Assembly: GCA_944320415.1 (NCBI GenBank)
Contig: CALUHJ010000008.1
Coordinates: forward strand, 1-64,000
From: an uncultured Bacteroidales bacterium
GTDB taxonomy: Bacteria; Bacteroidota; Bacteroidia; Bacteroidales; P3
Direction of reading: 5' to 3'
Length of the DNA: 64,000 nt
Below, piece by piece: positions 42,048 through 51,739 of the stretch. Within the stretch, counting starts at the first letter, position 1; each line of letters begins with the position of its first letter. Under the pieces are notes generated by a model, which was not told the origin of the DNA, did not search any database, and was given only the letters and a program-made list of their open reading frames with translations. The position numbers and the translations under genes are program-made.

Positions 42048-42866
42048 TTAGTATTGTTCAGACTGGTTCGGGAAGTCGGATGTTTTTACATCGTTTACAT
42101 AGCGTCCTATGGCATCCGTTATTTCTTCTCCTAGGTTGAGATATCTTCTTAGGAAACGCGGGGAGAATTCCTGCGTTATTCCAAGCATGTCATGCAATAC
42201 AAGCACCTGACCATCCACACCTCCGCCGGCACCTATTCCTATTACGGGTATTTTCAATTCCTCGGCTATTCTGGCAGCAAGAGAAGAAGGTACTTTTTCA
42301 AGGACAATTGAAAAGCAGCCTGCATCTTCCAGTATGTGAGCATCGCGTACGAGTTTTTCGGCTTCCTGTTCCGAGGTTGCCCTGACGGCGTAGGAACCGA
42401 ACTTGTTTATGGATTGCGGAGTCAGACCGAGGTGTCCCATAACGGGGATACCTGCTGAAAGGATTCTTTTTACCGATTCGAGTATTTCTTCACCTCCTTC
42501 TATTTTCACCGCATTGGCTTCGGTCTCCTTCATCATTCTTATCGCTGAACAGAGTGCCTCTTTGGAATTGCCCTGATAGGTTCCGAAGGGAAGATCGACC
42601 ACAACCAATGCCCTTTTGCAGGCACGCACCACGCTCGAAGCATGATAAATCATTTCGTTAAGAGTTATCGGCAGTGTGGTTGAGTATCCTGCCATAACGT
42701 TTGCGGCAGAGTCCCCTACCAGTACGACATCGGCCTTAGCCATGTCGACAAGTGTTGCCATTGAATAGTCGTAGGCCGTTATCATTGCTATTTTCTCGCC
42801 TTTGTCAGCCATTGTCTGCAAGGTCTTTACGGTTATTCTTTTGGTGTCTTTTATCGCTGTTGACAT
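42048..42866 (-). CDS. panB: Ketopantoate hydroxymethyltransferase PanB
   Basis: A 272-residue TIM-barrel enzyme with [28 protein letters not shown], the [10 protein letters not shown] block, [18 protein letters not shown] and [20 protein letters not shown]. It makes ketopantoate for pantothenate and coenzyme A synthesis. ATG 42866 is preferred over 42920 because it gives the usual length and because the -7 promoter element at 42891-42898 falls inside the longer frame. It is transcribed alone, divergent from ruvA and convergent with mfd. Confidence 0.95.
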   Translation of the reverse strand: MSTAIKDTKRITVKTLQTMADKGEKIAMITAYDYSMATLVDMAKADVVLVGDSAANVMAGYSTTLPITLNEMIYHASSVVRACKRALVVVDLPFGTYQGNSKEALCSAIRMMKETEANAVKIEGGEEILESVKRILSAGIPVMGHLGLTPQSINKFGSYAVRATSEQEAEKLVRDAHILEDAGCFSIVLEKVPSSLAARIAEELKIPVIGIGAGGGVDGQVLVLHDMLGITQEFSPRFLRRYLNLGEEITDAIGRYVNDVKTSDFPNQSEQY

Positions 42867-42890
42867 TTTCGCTCGTTTTGTTTTTCGCCG

Positions 42891-42898
42891 CAAAAGTA
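42891..42898 (-). promoter_or_regulatory. -7 promoter element of panB
   Basis: Read on the minus strand this is TACTTTTG, matching TAnnTTTG, 24 bases before ATG 42866. It supports the shorter panB start. Confidence 0.6.
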
Positions 42899-42972
42899 CT
42901 AATGTTTTTTTATTGTGCACGTTTTTATGCCATATTTATTGGCAGACCATGACCGCATTCGACAATTATTCG

Positions 42973-42980
42973 TATTTTTG
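42973..42980 (+). promoter_or_regulatory. -7 promoter element of ruvA-sprA
   Basis: TATTTTTG lies 18 bases before ATG 42999. No good TTTG is found at the usual upstream distance, so the call rests on the -7 box and on the position. Confidence 0.5.
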
Positions 42981-42998
42981 TTGCAAAATAAACTGTTT

Positions 42999-43577
42999 AT
43001 GTTTGAATTCTTTGAAGGTCCTTTCGATGAGATTACGCCTTCTTATGTTGTTGTGAATTGTGCGGGCATAGGTTACAGGATAGAGATTTCGCTCACGACA
43101 TATTCTGATTTGAAAAACAGGGAGCGTGCAAGAGTTTTCGTTCATCACATAGTGAGGGAAGATGCCCAATTGCTGTACGGTTTTTCCACTGTCGGAGAAA
43201 GACGTTTGTTCAAGGCTTTGACAAGCGTGTCAGGAATAGGGGCCAATACGGCAAGAATGATGCTTTCATCCATGAATACCGAAGAACTGGTCAGGGCAGT
43301 TGTGGAGGAGAATATAGGTGCGATAAAGTCTATAAAGGGTATAGGACAGAAAACAGCCCAAAGGGTTGTGGTGGAGTTAAAGGATACTCTTTCCAAATTC
43401 GATATAGCCGATATTCCTTCCGTAAATCATAATAAAAATAAAGAGGAAGCGTTATTAGCTTTACAGACATTGGGATTTAATAAACTGCTTGCAGAGAGGG
43501 CATTGGACAAATTGATTCAGGCGGAAGGGGAAAAAAGCGTTGAGGATTTGATAAGAATGGCCTTAAAGGTCTTGTAG
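42999..43577 (+). CDS. ruvA: Holliday junction branch-migration protein RuvA
   Basis: A 192-residue RuvA. It has the OB-fold domain I (MFEFFEGPFDEITPSYVVVN), the helix-hairpin-helix domain II with SGIGANTARMML and KGIGQKTAQRVVVEL, and the flexible RuvB-binding domain III (KEEALLALQTLGFNKLLAERAL). It binds four-way junctions and loads RuvB. The start at 42999 is chosen because the longer frame from 42915 adds sequence that contains the promoter. It is followed 19 bases later by sprA; ruvA-sprA adjacency is conserved in many Bacteroidota. Confidence 0.95.
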   Translation: MFEFFEGPFDEITPSYVVVNCAGIGYRIEISLTTYSDLKNRERARVFVHHIVREDAQLLYGFSTVGERRLFKALTSVSGIGANTARMMLSSMNTEELVRAVVEENIGAIKSIKGIGQKTAQRVVVELKDTLSKFDIADIPSVNHNKNKEEALLALQTLGFNKLLAERALDKLIQAEGEKSVEDLIRMALKVL

Positions 43578-43596
43578 CCCTTGTTCGTTTTTGTGT

Positions 43597-46500
43597 ATGA
43601 GTTTTTTTGTTGGAAGACATATAACACATTTACTGTTTGTTGCATTTGTTTTTTCATTTGCATCCGTTACGGCGCAGACTGACAGTTTGCGTTATTCCAT
43701 AGATTCAGATTCTGACAGTCCATTGTATTTGCAGACTCCAGAAAACGTCACTTCGTCTGTTGAATACGACCCGGTAAAGAACGAATATGTTTTGATAAAG
43801 CGTGTAGGTGATCTGGTGATAGAAAAGCGTATCTTGTCCTTCTCGGAATATCAGAACTACGACATGGACAAGATGATAAGCGATTATTGGAAGAATCGTT
43901 CCGCAACGTCCAAGGTTAGTGCCGGTTCCACGGAAGGTGTCTTGGGAAATCTGATACCGCAATTGAGAGTCAACAGTGAGTTGTTTGAAACCATATTCGG
44001 AGGTCAGACAATAGACATAAGGCCTAGTGGAAATGCGGAATTGAAGTTCGGAATCATAAACAACAGAAATGAGAATCTGGCTTTGAGTGAGAATCAGAGA
44101 AGTGTCACCAGTTTTGATTTTGACATGAATTTTCAGTTGAACGTAATGGCCCAGATAGGAACGGCCATCAATTTCAACTTCAATTACAATACCGAAGCCA
44201 CGTTTGATTTTGAAAATGAGTTAAAGCTGAAATACGAGGGTAAGGAGGACGATATAGTCCAGTTGATAGAGGGAGGAAATATCAGTTTTGCCCTTCCGCT
44301 TACTCTGATTCAGGGAAGTCAGTCTCTTTTCGGGGCGAGAACCAAGCTAAAGTTTGGTAACCTGACATTGGATGCAGTCTTTTCGCAACAGAAATCGGAA
44401 TCGAGTACGGTTACTGTTCAGGGCGGTGCTCAAATGCAGGAGTTCAATTTCAAGGCGGACGACTATGACGAAAACAGACACTTCTTCATTGCGCAGTACT
44501 TTTACGACAACTACAACAATGCGATGAGTACGCTGCCCATAATCAATTCCAATGTTGTCATAACCAAAATAGAGGTTTGGAGGACTAACATAGGTTCGGC
44601 CGTCACCAACAACAGGAATCTGGTTGCTTTTGCCGATTTGGGAGAGTCTAAGCCTTACGGGCAGAATCCGTCGATAGAGTTGCCGGGAGGGTCGGTTCTG
44701 CCGGACCAGAAACGTTCCAATCGCCTTCTTGATGTGATTGATGTCAATACGTTGAGAAGCATAAACAACATAAGTTCATATTTGCAGGGTTTGGGGTTTG
44801 TTTCTGGACAGAACTATGAAAAGGTTGAGAGTGCAAGAAAGCTTTCGTCGTCGGAATATACGTTTAATTCACAGTTGGGATTTATTTCATTGACACAGGC
44901 CTTGAGTGCGGATCAGGTTCTGGCGGTTGCGTTCCGGTATCAGATAGTTGGCGACACCACGACTTATCAGGTGGGAGAATTTTCAGACGAAGGGGTTGCC
45001 GATCCCAATACTTTGGTGGTAAAGTTGTTGAAGAGTTCTTCGCTCAATGTCAGGAATCCAATGTGGAAGTTGATGATGAAGAATGTTTACCGTCTGGACG
45101 CCTATCAGATATCGGAAGAGGATTTCAGACTCAACATATTGTATCAGGCGGATGAAGACGGAGTTCAGACTGGTTATTTTCGGGATGGTGAAAAGAGCGG
45201 AACTCCGCTTTTGCAGGTCTTTGGATTGGACCGTATGGACAATCAGCAGAACATGTATCCTGATGGAGTGTTTGACTTTTTGGATAATGCGACTTCTTCT
45301 GGGGGAACGATACAGAAGGACAAGGGTCTGATATTTTTCCCTACGGTAGAGCCGTTCGGAAAGGATTTGCGTCAGGTGCTAAATGATGAGGAATTGGCCG
45401 ACAAGTATTGTTTCGATTCTTTGTATGCCTTGACGAAGTCTCAGGCCGAGCAGTATCCGGACAAAAACAAGTTTTATTTGGAGGGAAGGTATAAATCCTC
45501 GTCCGGTTCTGAGATTTCGTTGGGTTCCTTGAATATACCTCAGGGTTCCGTAAAGGTTATGGCAGGAGGAATCACCTTGACAGAAGGGGTGGATTATACT
45601 GTTGACTACGCGATGGGAAGGGTGCGGATAATCAATCAGGCGTATCTCAGTTCAGGTACGCCTATAAGCATATCGACAGAGTCCAATTCGGTTTTCAGTT
45701 CGGTTACGAAGCAGATGTTTGGTTTGAGAGCCAATTATGAAGTTAACAAGGACTTTTTGATAGGAGCCACTTTGATGAATTTGCATGAGCGACCGTTGAC
45801 GCAGAAGGTCAATTACGGGGAGGAGCCTTCAAGCAATACGATATGGGGAATGGATATAGCCTATCAGAAAGAGGTGCCTTTTATTACCAAATTGGTGGAT
45901 TTGCTTCCGTTTTATGAGACCAAGACTCCTTCAACCTTGAATTTTACCGGTGAATTCGCGCATTTTATTCCCGGCAATCCGAGTGTAATAGGCAGTAGCG
46001 GTACGGCATACATAGATGATTTTGAAGCGGCCAAGCGTTCATATGATATGAAGGCTATAGGTTCCTGGTTTTTGGCGAGTACTCCTCAGGATTATAATAC
46101 GGCTCAGGCTCTTTTCCCGGAAACTCAGAAAGATCTCGGATTGACTTACGGATTCAACAGAGCGAAAATAGCATGGTATACTATAGATGATAATTTCTAT
46201 GTATCGCCTCCTTCAAACATAACCAATGAGGATAAATCTAAACCTTATGCACGGCAGATACTTGAACGGGAAGTTCATCCAAACAAGGAGATTCCTCAGG
46301 GTCAGGCTACCAATATAAGGGAATTCAATATTGCATTTTATCCTTCAGAGCGCGGACCTTACAATTACGATACTACTTCAGCTTATTCGGCCGGTATGAA
46401 TCCGGACGGGACGTTGCGTTCACCGGAAACAAGATGGGGAGGTATAATGCGTAAACTGGATGCAACGGATTTTGAAGCTGCCAACATAGAATACATAGAG

Positions 46501-49500
46501 TTTTGGCTGATGGATCCTTTCATAGAGAATCCTCAGCACAAGGGAGGCAAACTTTATTTTAATTTGGGTGAGATTTCGGAAGATATATTAAGGGATGGCA
46601 GGAAATCGTTTGAGAACGGATTGCCTACATCTGCTGAAGTTGAAAATGTAGATACTACAATCTGGGGAAGGGTTCCTCGTTTGCAGTCCATTGTAAATGC
46701 ATTCAGTAACGAGTCTAATGCGAGACAATATCAGGATGTCGGATATGACGGAATTTCCTCCAATGATGAAGCAAGTTTTTTTGCCCGTTTCCTTGCGATA
46801 GCTCAAAATCAACTTGAACCTGACGCTTATAACGCATTGTTGGCAGACCCTTCAGCCGATGATTTTATGTATTTCAGAAGTGCGGAATATGATCAGAACG
46901 ACATCAAGATAGTTGAACGTTACAAGAAATACAATAATGCGGAGGGTAATTCCTCGGTCGTATCAGACAATTCTGATTATTCTTCCCAAGCCACTTCTTT
47001 GCCTAATGTCGAGGACATAAACCAGGATAATACATTGTCGGAAGCTGAGAATTATTACGAATATGTAATTGACATAAACCCTGAAGACATGGTTGTCGGC
47101 AAGAACTGCATTACCGACATACAGGAAGCGAATAATATTTCCCTGCCTAATGGAACGACTACTGATTGCAAATGGTATCAGTTCAAGATACCGATACGAG
47201 AACCTCACAGAACGGTTGGAACAATCAATGGTTATCAATCGATAAGATTTATGAGGCTTTTCCTTAAGGGATTTGAAGAACCGGTCATTTTGCGTTTTGC
47301 AACATTCGAACTTGTCAGCGGAGAATGGAGAAAATATACCGATAACCTGCTGTCACCCGGCATTTACCCAGGAGGAGAACAAACTGAAAATACCACATTT
47401 ACCGTTGCTTCCGTAAATATTGAGGAAAACGGAAAACGAAGCCCTATACCGTATGTACTGCCTCCTGGAATAGACAGGGAAAAGATGTACAGTACAACCT
47501 CCATGACAAATATGAACGAGCAGGCTCAAAGTATGAAAATAGGAGATTTGGCAGATGGAGATGCCCGTGCAATATATAAGACAACAGAATTGGATATCCG
47601 TCAGTACAAAAGGCTTAAAATGTTCGTCCATGCCGAACAGCTGAATGAGTTTGACGACTATAAGAAAGGCGATATGACCCTTTTCGTGCGTCTGGGAACG
47701 GATTTTACCAATAATTATTATGAATATGAAGTGCCTCTTTCATTTACACCTTGGTACACCGGCACAAGCAATAGAGAAGCCATTTGGCCGACAGACAATG
47801 AGGTTGATATAGATTTGGAACGTTTGGTAAAGGTAAAGGAAAACCGTAATGAAAAGGTTAGAGGCGGAGACCAGACTGTTTCATCCTTGATTCCGTACTA
47901 TGAGGTTGTTGACGGAAAAAAACTGACAGTACTGGGAATGCCTAATATTGCAGGAGTAAAGGTGATAATGATTGGAGTGAGAAATCCGAAAAAACAAAAC
48001 GAAAACGACAATGACGACATGCTTCCAAAATCTGCGGAGATATGGATAAACGAATTGCGACTTACGGATTTCAACCGCTCGGGAGGTTGGGCTGCAACTG
48101 GTTTTGCAAGGACAAATCTGGCAGATTTGGGAGATGTGTCCCTTGCTGCATCATATCGTTCGGCAGGTTTTGGAACATTGGAACAGAAAGTATCCGAAAT
48201 ATCTCAGGACAATGTGGGAACATTGGATTTTGCAACAAACATAGAAGTGGGAAAATTCTTCCCTGAAGAATGGGGAATCAGATTGCCTGTACATTTCGAC
48301 TATTCACAGTCTGTAAGTAATCCCAAATATAACCCTTTGGATCCTGATGTCAAGCTGGAAAACGATTTGTTGAGCTACCGTACGGAAGAAGAAAGGGATT
48401 CCATAAGACATTTGGTGCAGGATTATGTCAGCAGGAAAAACTTCAGTCTGATGAACATAAGAAAGGATCGTCTGGGAGACAGAGCATTGGAAAGACATTT
48501 CTACGACATAGAAAACTGGAATGCATCCTATTCCTATTCTTCGACATATATGAGAGACGTCGATATAGACCACAATACCAAGATACAGCACAGAGGGTCG
48601 CTTGCCTATCAGTATGATGTCAGCTCAAAGGGTTGGAAACCATTCTCTAAGATAAAGCTGTTCAAGTCTAAGGCATTTGCAATTTTGAGAGACATGACAA
48701 TTTATTATTACCCGAAATCATTCTCTTTCAGGACGGAAATAATAAGAGACTTTGAGGAGACGCTTTTAAGGGCTAAAAGCCAGGGGTTGATTATCATGGA
48801 ACCTTATTATTACAAACAGTTCTACATGAACAGGGCTTATACATTCAAATACGATCTAACCTCAAACATCAAATTCGAATATGATGCCACCGTCAATTCT
48901 CTTATAGAGGAGCCGCGTGGAAGAATAGATACGAGAGAGAAAAAGGATTCGGTCTGGAGTTCTATTTTGGAACTCGGAAGAGCTCAGCAGTTTACGCAAA
49001 ACTACAAGTTGAATGTCAATGTCCCTATAAACAAAATACCGATTTTCGATTGGGTTCGACTTAACGGTTCTTACAGCGGAACATACAAGTTCATTGGAGC
49101 AACCGAGGCTACGCGTTCTCTTGGAAACAATATTGAGAATTCCCGCCGTATTTCCGCAACGGCCAATGTCAGCCTGACGACCATATACAACAAAATACCG
49201 ATAGTGAAAAAGGCATACGACGAATTGCAGAAGAACTCTTCCTTCAGTTCTTTTGTTCCGAGAAAGATGGACAAGAAGTCAAAGGATGACAAGAACAAGG
49301 AAGAGGAAAACCCGGAGGATACCGTATCTGCAACAACAAAGATATTGAAGAAGGTGTTGAATTACAGCATAAGGTTGGTTACCGGTGTGAAATCCGCATC
49401 GTTTAATTACAGTCTGACCGAAGGAACGAGCCTTCCCGGTTTCATGCCAGTTGCAAAATGGCTCGGCAGTACACCGGACAAGGATTTCGCTCCAGGATTC

Positions 49501-50769
49501 GGTTTCATTTTCGGTTCCCAGGATTTGAGCGTTGTAGACAGAGCCATAAGAAACGGCTGGTTGAGCCAGGATTCCATGCTCAATACCGCGCTTAATCAAA
49601 AACGTACCGAAAACATAAACGCACAGGTAAAGATTGAACCTTTCAAGGAATTCAACATAGACCTTACCTTCAAACGGAACAAAAGCGAGATTTTCAGTGC
49701 TTACTATAAATTCGACAAGGAACTAGGACAAGTGACCGGTCCTCTTTCACCCATGAATACTGGTCGGTACAGTATTTCCGTCATAGCCATAGGAACAATG
49801 TTTGCTTCGGTGGATGAGGATAATGTAAGCTCGGTCTTTCAAACCTTCCTCGCAAACAGGGGAGAGATAGCGCGGAGACTCGCCGCTGCAAATTCGGCTG
49901 CCAATCCCGGTTACACGGGAGAGTTGATAAGGGATACGGTCAACGGGGAACTTTATCCGGACGGATATGGTGCAGTAAGCCAACAGGTGCTTATTCCTGC
50001 CTTTCTGTCCGCATACATGGGCAAGGATGCGGCCAAACAATCCTTGTCGCCTTTCCTTGCAATACCTATGCCGAACTGGAAGATAACATATACCGGTCTG
50101 GGCAAGATGGAGGTGTTCAAAAAGTGGGTTAATTCCATTACATTGTCCTCCAATTACACCTGCGACTACAACATAGGTGCCTTTACCTCGGATGTGAGGG
50201 TGCCTTTGGATGACAGGTATGATTACGGTACGGAATGGGTGAGAAACGAACTTACAAACAATTTCATAGCCAAAGATGTCATTGACCAGGTTACGATAAA
50301 CGAACAGTTCAGTCCTCTTTTGAAAGTGGACGTTAACCTGAAAAACAGTTTCCAGACGAATTTCGAGTTGAGGAAAGACCGTAATGTATCGCTTTCATTC
50401 TCCAATTCCCAATTGACGGAGGTGAATAGAATATCCTATGTAATAGGTGGCGGATACAGATTCAAGGATGTGGAACTCAACATAAGGATGGGAGGGTCCA
50501 ATTCAAGACAGTTCAAGAGCGACATATTGGTGAGGGCGGATTTCTCCCTTAACATAAACCGTACAACCTTGAGAAAGATAGACCAGAATGTCAATCTTGT
50601 ATCTTCGGGTTCAAAGGTGATGAACCTTAATCTTTCGGGAGAATATTCCCTTACGGAGAAGATTGTTTTGAGAGCATATTTCGAGATGACGATGAACACT
50701 CCTTTCGTGTCGAATTCCTATCCGAGCTCAACCACACAGGGAGGGTTCGCACTTAGACTTACATTGTAG
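43597..50769 (+). CDS. sprA: T9SS outer-membrane translocon SprA/Sov
   Basis: A 2,390-residue protein with a signal peptide (LLFVAFVFSFASVTAQ), matching SprA (Flavobacterium) and Sov (Porphyromonas) in size and sequence feel: SELFETIFGGQTIDIRPSG near the start, FGARTKLKFGNLTLDAVFSQ, IEFWLMDPF, IWINELRLTDFNRSGGWAA and a barrel-type C terminus ending FALRLTL. SprA forms the giant outer-membrane barrel through which folded T9SS cargo passes. Cargo genes lie at 16219, 26867 and 58728. ATG 43597 is preferred to TTG 43591. It follows ruvA, the conserved neighbour, and the reading frame is intact throughout. Confidence 0.95.
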   Translation: MSFFVGRHITHLLFVAFVFSFASVTAQTDSLRYSIDSDSDSPLYLQTPENVTSSVEYDPVKNEYVLIKRVGDLVIEKRILSFSEYQNYDMDKMISDYWKNRSATSKVSAGSTEGVLGNLIPQLRVNSELFETIFGGQTIDIRPSGNAELKFGIINNRNENLALSENQRSVTSFDFDMNFQLNVMAQIGTAINFNFNYNTEATFDFENELKLKYEGKEDDIVQLIEGGNISFALPLTLIQGSQSLFGARTKLKFGNLTLDAVFSQQKSESSTVTVQGGAQMQEFNFKADDYDENRHFFIAQYFYDNYNNAMSTLPIINSNVVITKIEVWRTNIGSAVTNNRNLVAFADLGESKPYGQNPSIELPGGSVLPDQKRSNRLLDVIDVNTLRSINNISSYLQGLGFVSGQNYEKVESARKLSSSEYTFNSQLGFISLTQALSADQVLAVAFRYQIVGDTTTYQVGEFSDEGVADPNTLVVKLLKSSSLNVRNPMWKLMMKNVYRLDAYQISEEDFRLNILYQADEDGVQTGYFRDGEKSGTPLLQVFGLDRMDNQQNMYPDGVFDFLDNATSSGGTIQKDKGLIFFPTVEPFGKDLRQVLNDEELADKYCFDSLYALTKSQAEQYPDKNKFYLEGRYKSSSGSEISLGSLNIPQGSVKVMAGGITLTEGVDYTVDYAMGRVRIINQAYLSSGTPISISTESNSVFSSVTKQMFGLRANYEVNKDFLIGATLMNLHERPLTQKVNYGEEPSSNTIWGMDIAYQKEVPFITKLVDLLPFYETKTPSTLNFTGEFAHFIPGNPSVIGSSGTAYIDDFEAAKRSYDMKAIGSWFLASTPQDYNTAQALFPETQKDLGLTYGFNRAKIAWYTIDDNFYVSPPSNITNEDKSKPYARQILEREVHPNKEIPQGQATNIREFNIAFYPSERGPYNYDTTSAYSAGMNPDGTLRSPETRWGGIMRKLDATDFEAANIEYIEFWLMDPFIENPQHKGGKLYFNLGEISEDILRDGRKSFENGLPTSAEVENVDTTIWGRVPRLQSIVNAFSNESNARQYQDVGYDGISSNDEASFFARFLAIAQNQLEPDAYNALLADPSADDFMYFRSAEYDQNDIKIVERYKKYNNAEGNSSVVSDNSDYSSQATSLPNVEDINQDNTLSEAENYYEYVIDINPEDMVVGKNCITDIQEANNISLPNGTTTDCKWYQFKIPIREPHRTVGTINGYQSIRFMRLFLKGFEEPVILRFATFELVSGEWRKYTDNLLSPGIYPGGEQTENTTFTVASVNIEENGKRSPIPYVLPPGIDREKMYSTTSMTNMNEQAQSMKIGDLADGDARAIYKTTELDIRQYKRLKMFVHAEQLNEFDDYKKGDMTLFVRLGTDFTNNYYEYEVPLSFTPWYTGTSNREAIWPTDNEVDIDLERLVKVKENRNEKVRGGDQTVSSLIPYYEVVDGKKLTVLGMPNIAGVKVIMIGVRNPKKQNENDNDDMLPKSAEIWINELRLTDFNRSGGWAATGFARTNLADLGDVSLAASYRSAGFGTLEQKVSEISQDNVGTLDFATNIEVGKFFPEEWGIRLPVHFDYSQSVSNPKYNPLDPDVKLENDLLSYRTEEERDSIRHLVQDYVSRKNFSLMNIRKDRLGDRALERHFYDIENWNASYSYSSTYMRDVDIDHNTKIQHRGSLAYQYDVSSKGWKPFSKIKLFKSKAFAILRDMTIYYYPKSFSFRTEIIRDFEETLLRAKSQGLIIMEPYYYKQFYMNRAYTFKYDLTSNIKFEYDATVNSLIEEPRGRIDTREKKDSVWSSILELGRAQQFTQNYKLNVNVPINKIPIFDWVRLNGSYSGTYKFIGATEATRSLGNNIENSRRISATANVSLTTIYNKIPIVKKAYDELQKNSSFSSFVPRKMDKKSKDDKNKEEENPEDTVSATTKILKKVLNYSIRLVTGVKSASFNYSLTEGTSLPGFMPVAKWLGSTPDKDFAPGFGFIFGSQDLSVVDRAIRNGWLSQDSMLNTALNQKRTENINAQVKIEPFKEFNIDLTFKRNKSEIFSAYYKFDKELGQVTGPLSPMNTGRYSISVIAIGTMFASVDEDNVSSVFQTFLANRGEIARRLAAANSAANPGYTGELIRDTVNGELYPDGYGAVSQQVLIPAFLSAYMGKDAAKQSLSPFLAIPMPNWKITYTGLGKMEVFKKWVNSITLSSNYTCDYNIGAFTSDVRVPLDDRYDYGTEWVRNELTNNFIAKDVIDQVTINEQFSPLLKVDVNLKNSFQTNFELRKDRNVSLSFSNSQLTEVNRISYVIGGGYRFKDVELNIRMGGSNSRQFKSDILVRADFSLNINRTTLRKIDQNVNLVSSGSKVMNLNLSGEYSLTEKIVLRAYFEMTMNTPFVSNSYPSSTTQGGFALRLTL

Positions 50770-50773
50770 AAAA

Positions 50774-50875
50774 CGGAATTTGATTCGGTTAAAATGGATT
50801 CAGAAAAGATTTTTTTCTTTTCTGAATCCATTTTTTTGAAACTTGATTCTGTGGAAACGTATTTTGATTGAGCGG
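50774..50875. repeat. Intergenic composite repeat copy E, with terminator hairpin after sprA
   Basis: Units ACGGAATTTGATTCGG and ATGGATTCAGAAAAG, the latter's inverse CTTTTCTGAATCCAT, then GAAACTTGATTCTG and a weaker GTATTTTGATTGAG. The central AAAATGGATTCAGAAAAGA / TCTTTTCTGAATCCATTTT pair (50791-50834) followed by a T-run is a likely terminator for sprA. Confidence 0.75.
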
Positions 50876-50983
50876 AAATCCAATGTGAACAAGTGGTTTA
50901 AAAAAGCATATTCATTTTCTTGTGCGGACTGATTTTTCTTTGTAATTTCGCAACTTGCAAGTTTGTAAACACATATAGGATTT

Positions 50984-51721
50984 ATGTTTGTACTTTTCAG
51001 AAAGGAGATAGGCTCGTTCCTTTCTTCCTTGATAGGATATATGACGATAATCGTGTTTCTGATTGTCAATGGATTGTTCCTTTGGGTTATAGGAGGGGAG
51101 TTCAACGTGCTTGACTATGGTGTTGCGGGGCTGGATGGTCTGTTTGTTCTTGCCCCATGGGTTTTTCTTTTTCTCATACCCGCAATAACCATGAAGATGT
51201 TTGCTGAGGAAAAGAAGAACGGCACGATAGAACTGTTGTTGACAAAACCTCTGAGCGATATTTCAATCATAACCGCCAAGTTTTTTGCGGGTCTTGTTCT
51301 GGTTGTCATTTCCGTTCTGCCTACATTGATTTATATCGTTGCGGTTTATCAGTTGGGTTTGCCAAAAGGCAATCTGGATTTGGGCGGAATAATGGGTTCT
51401 TATCTTGGACTGGTGTTTTTGGGTGCCATTTTCGTATCCATAGGTATTTTCTGCTCATCCTTGACCAACAATCAGATAGTCGCCTTTGTGTTTTCTCTTG
51501 TTCTTTCGTTTTTCATGTACATAGGCTTCGATTTTCTTTCGGACATTCCCTTTCTTTCGGACATAGATTTGTTGATAAAGTCTTTCGGCATAAGCTATCA
51601 CTATTCTTCCATAAGCAGAGGCGTAATAGATACGAGGGATGTCATATATTACCTCAGTGCGGTTTCCTTTTTTATTCTGTTGACCAAATTGAGTTTGGAG
51701 AGCAGGAACTGGCAGAAATAA
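50984..51721 (+). CDS. gldF: Gliding-associated ABC transporter permease GldF
   Basis: A 245-residue membrane protein with about six helices. It opens VLFRKEIGSFLSSLIGYMTI and contains MKMFAEEKKNGTIELLLTKPLSD, the signature of ABC-2 permeases of the GldF group. It is 18 bases before gldG. In Flavobacterium GldF, GldG and the ATPase GldA form a transporter linked to gliding, but the substrate is unknown. No gldA is present here. In Bacteroidales the pair is kept in non-gliding species, so a motility role should not be assumed. Confidence 0.88.
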   Translation: MFVLFRKEIGSFLSSLIGYMTIIVFLIVNGLFLWVIGGEFNVLDYGVAGLDGLFVLAPWVFLFLIPAITMKMFAEEKKNGTIELLLTKPLSDISIITAKFFAGLVLVVISVLPTLIYIVAVYQLGLPKGNLDLGGIMGSYLGLVFLGAIFVSIGIFCSSLTNNQIVAFVFSLVLSFFMYIGFDFLSDIPFLSDIDLLIKSFGISYHYSSISRGVIDTRDVIYYLSAVSFFILLTKLSLESRNWQK

Positions 51722-51739
51722 CAATCAAACAAGAGGACT

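Noticed and set aside
42915..42998. Longer N terminus for RuvA
   Set aside because: The extension is unlike RuvA, contains the -7 promoter element and begins before the normal MFEFFEG start.
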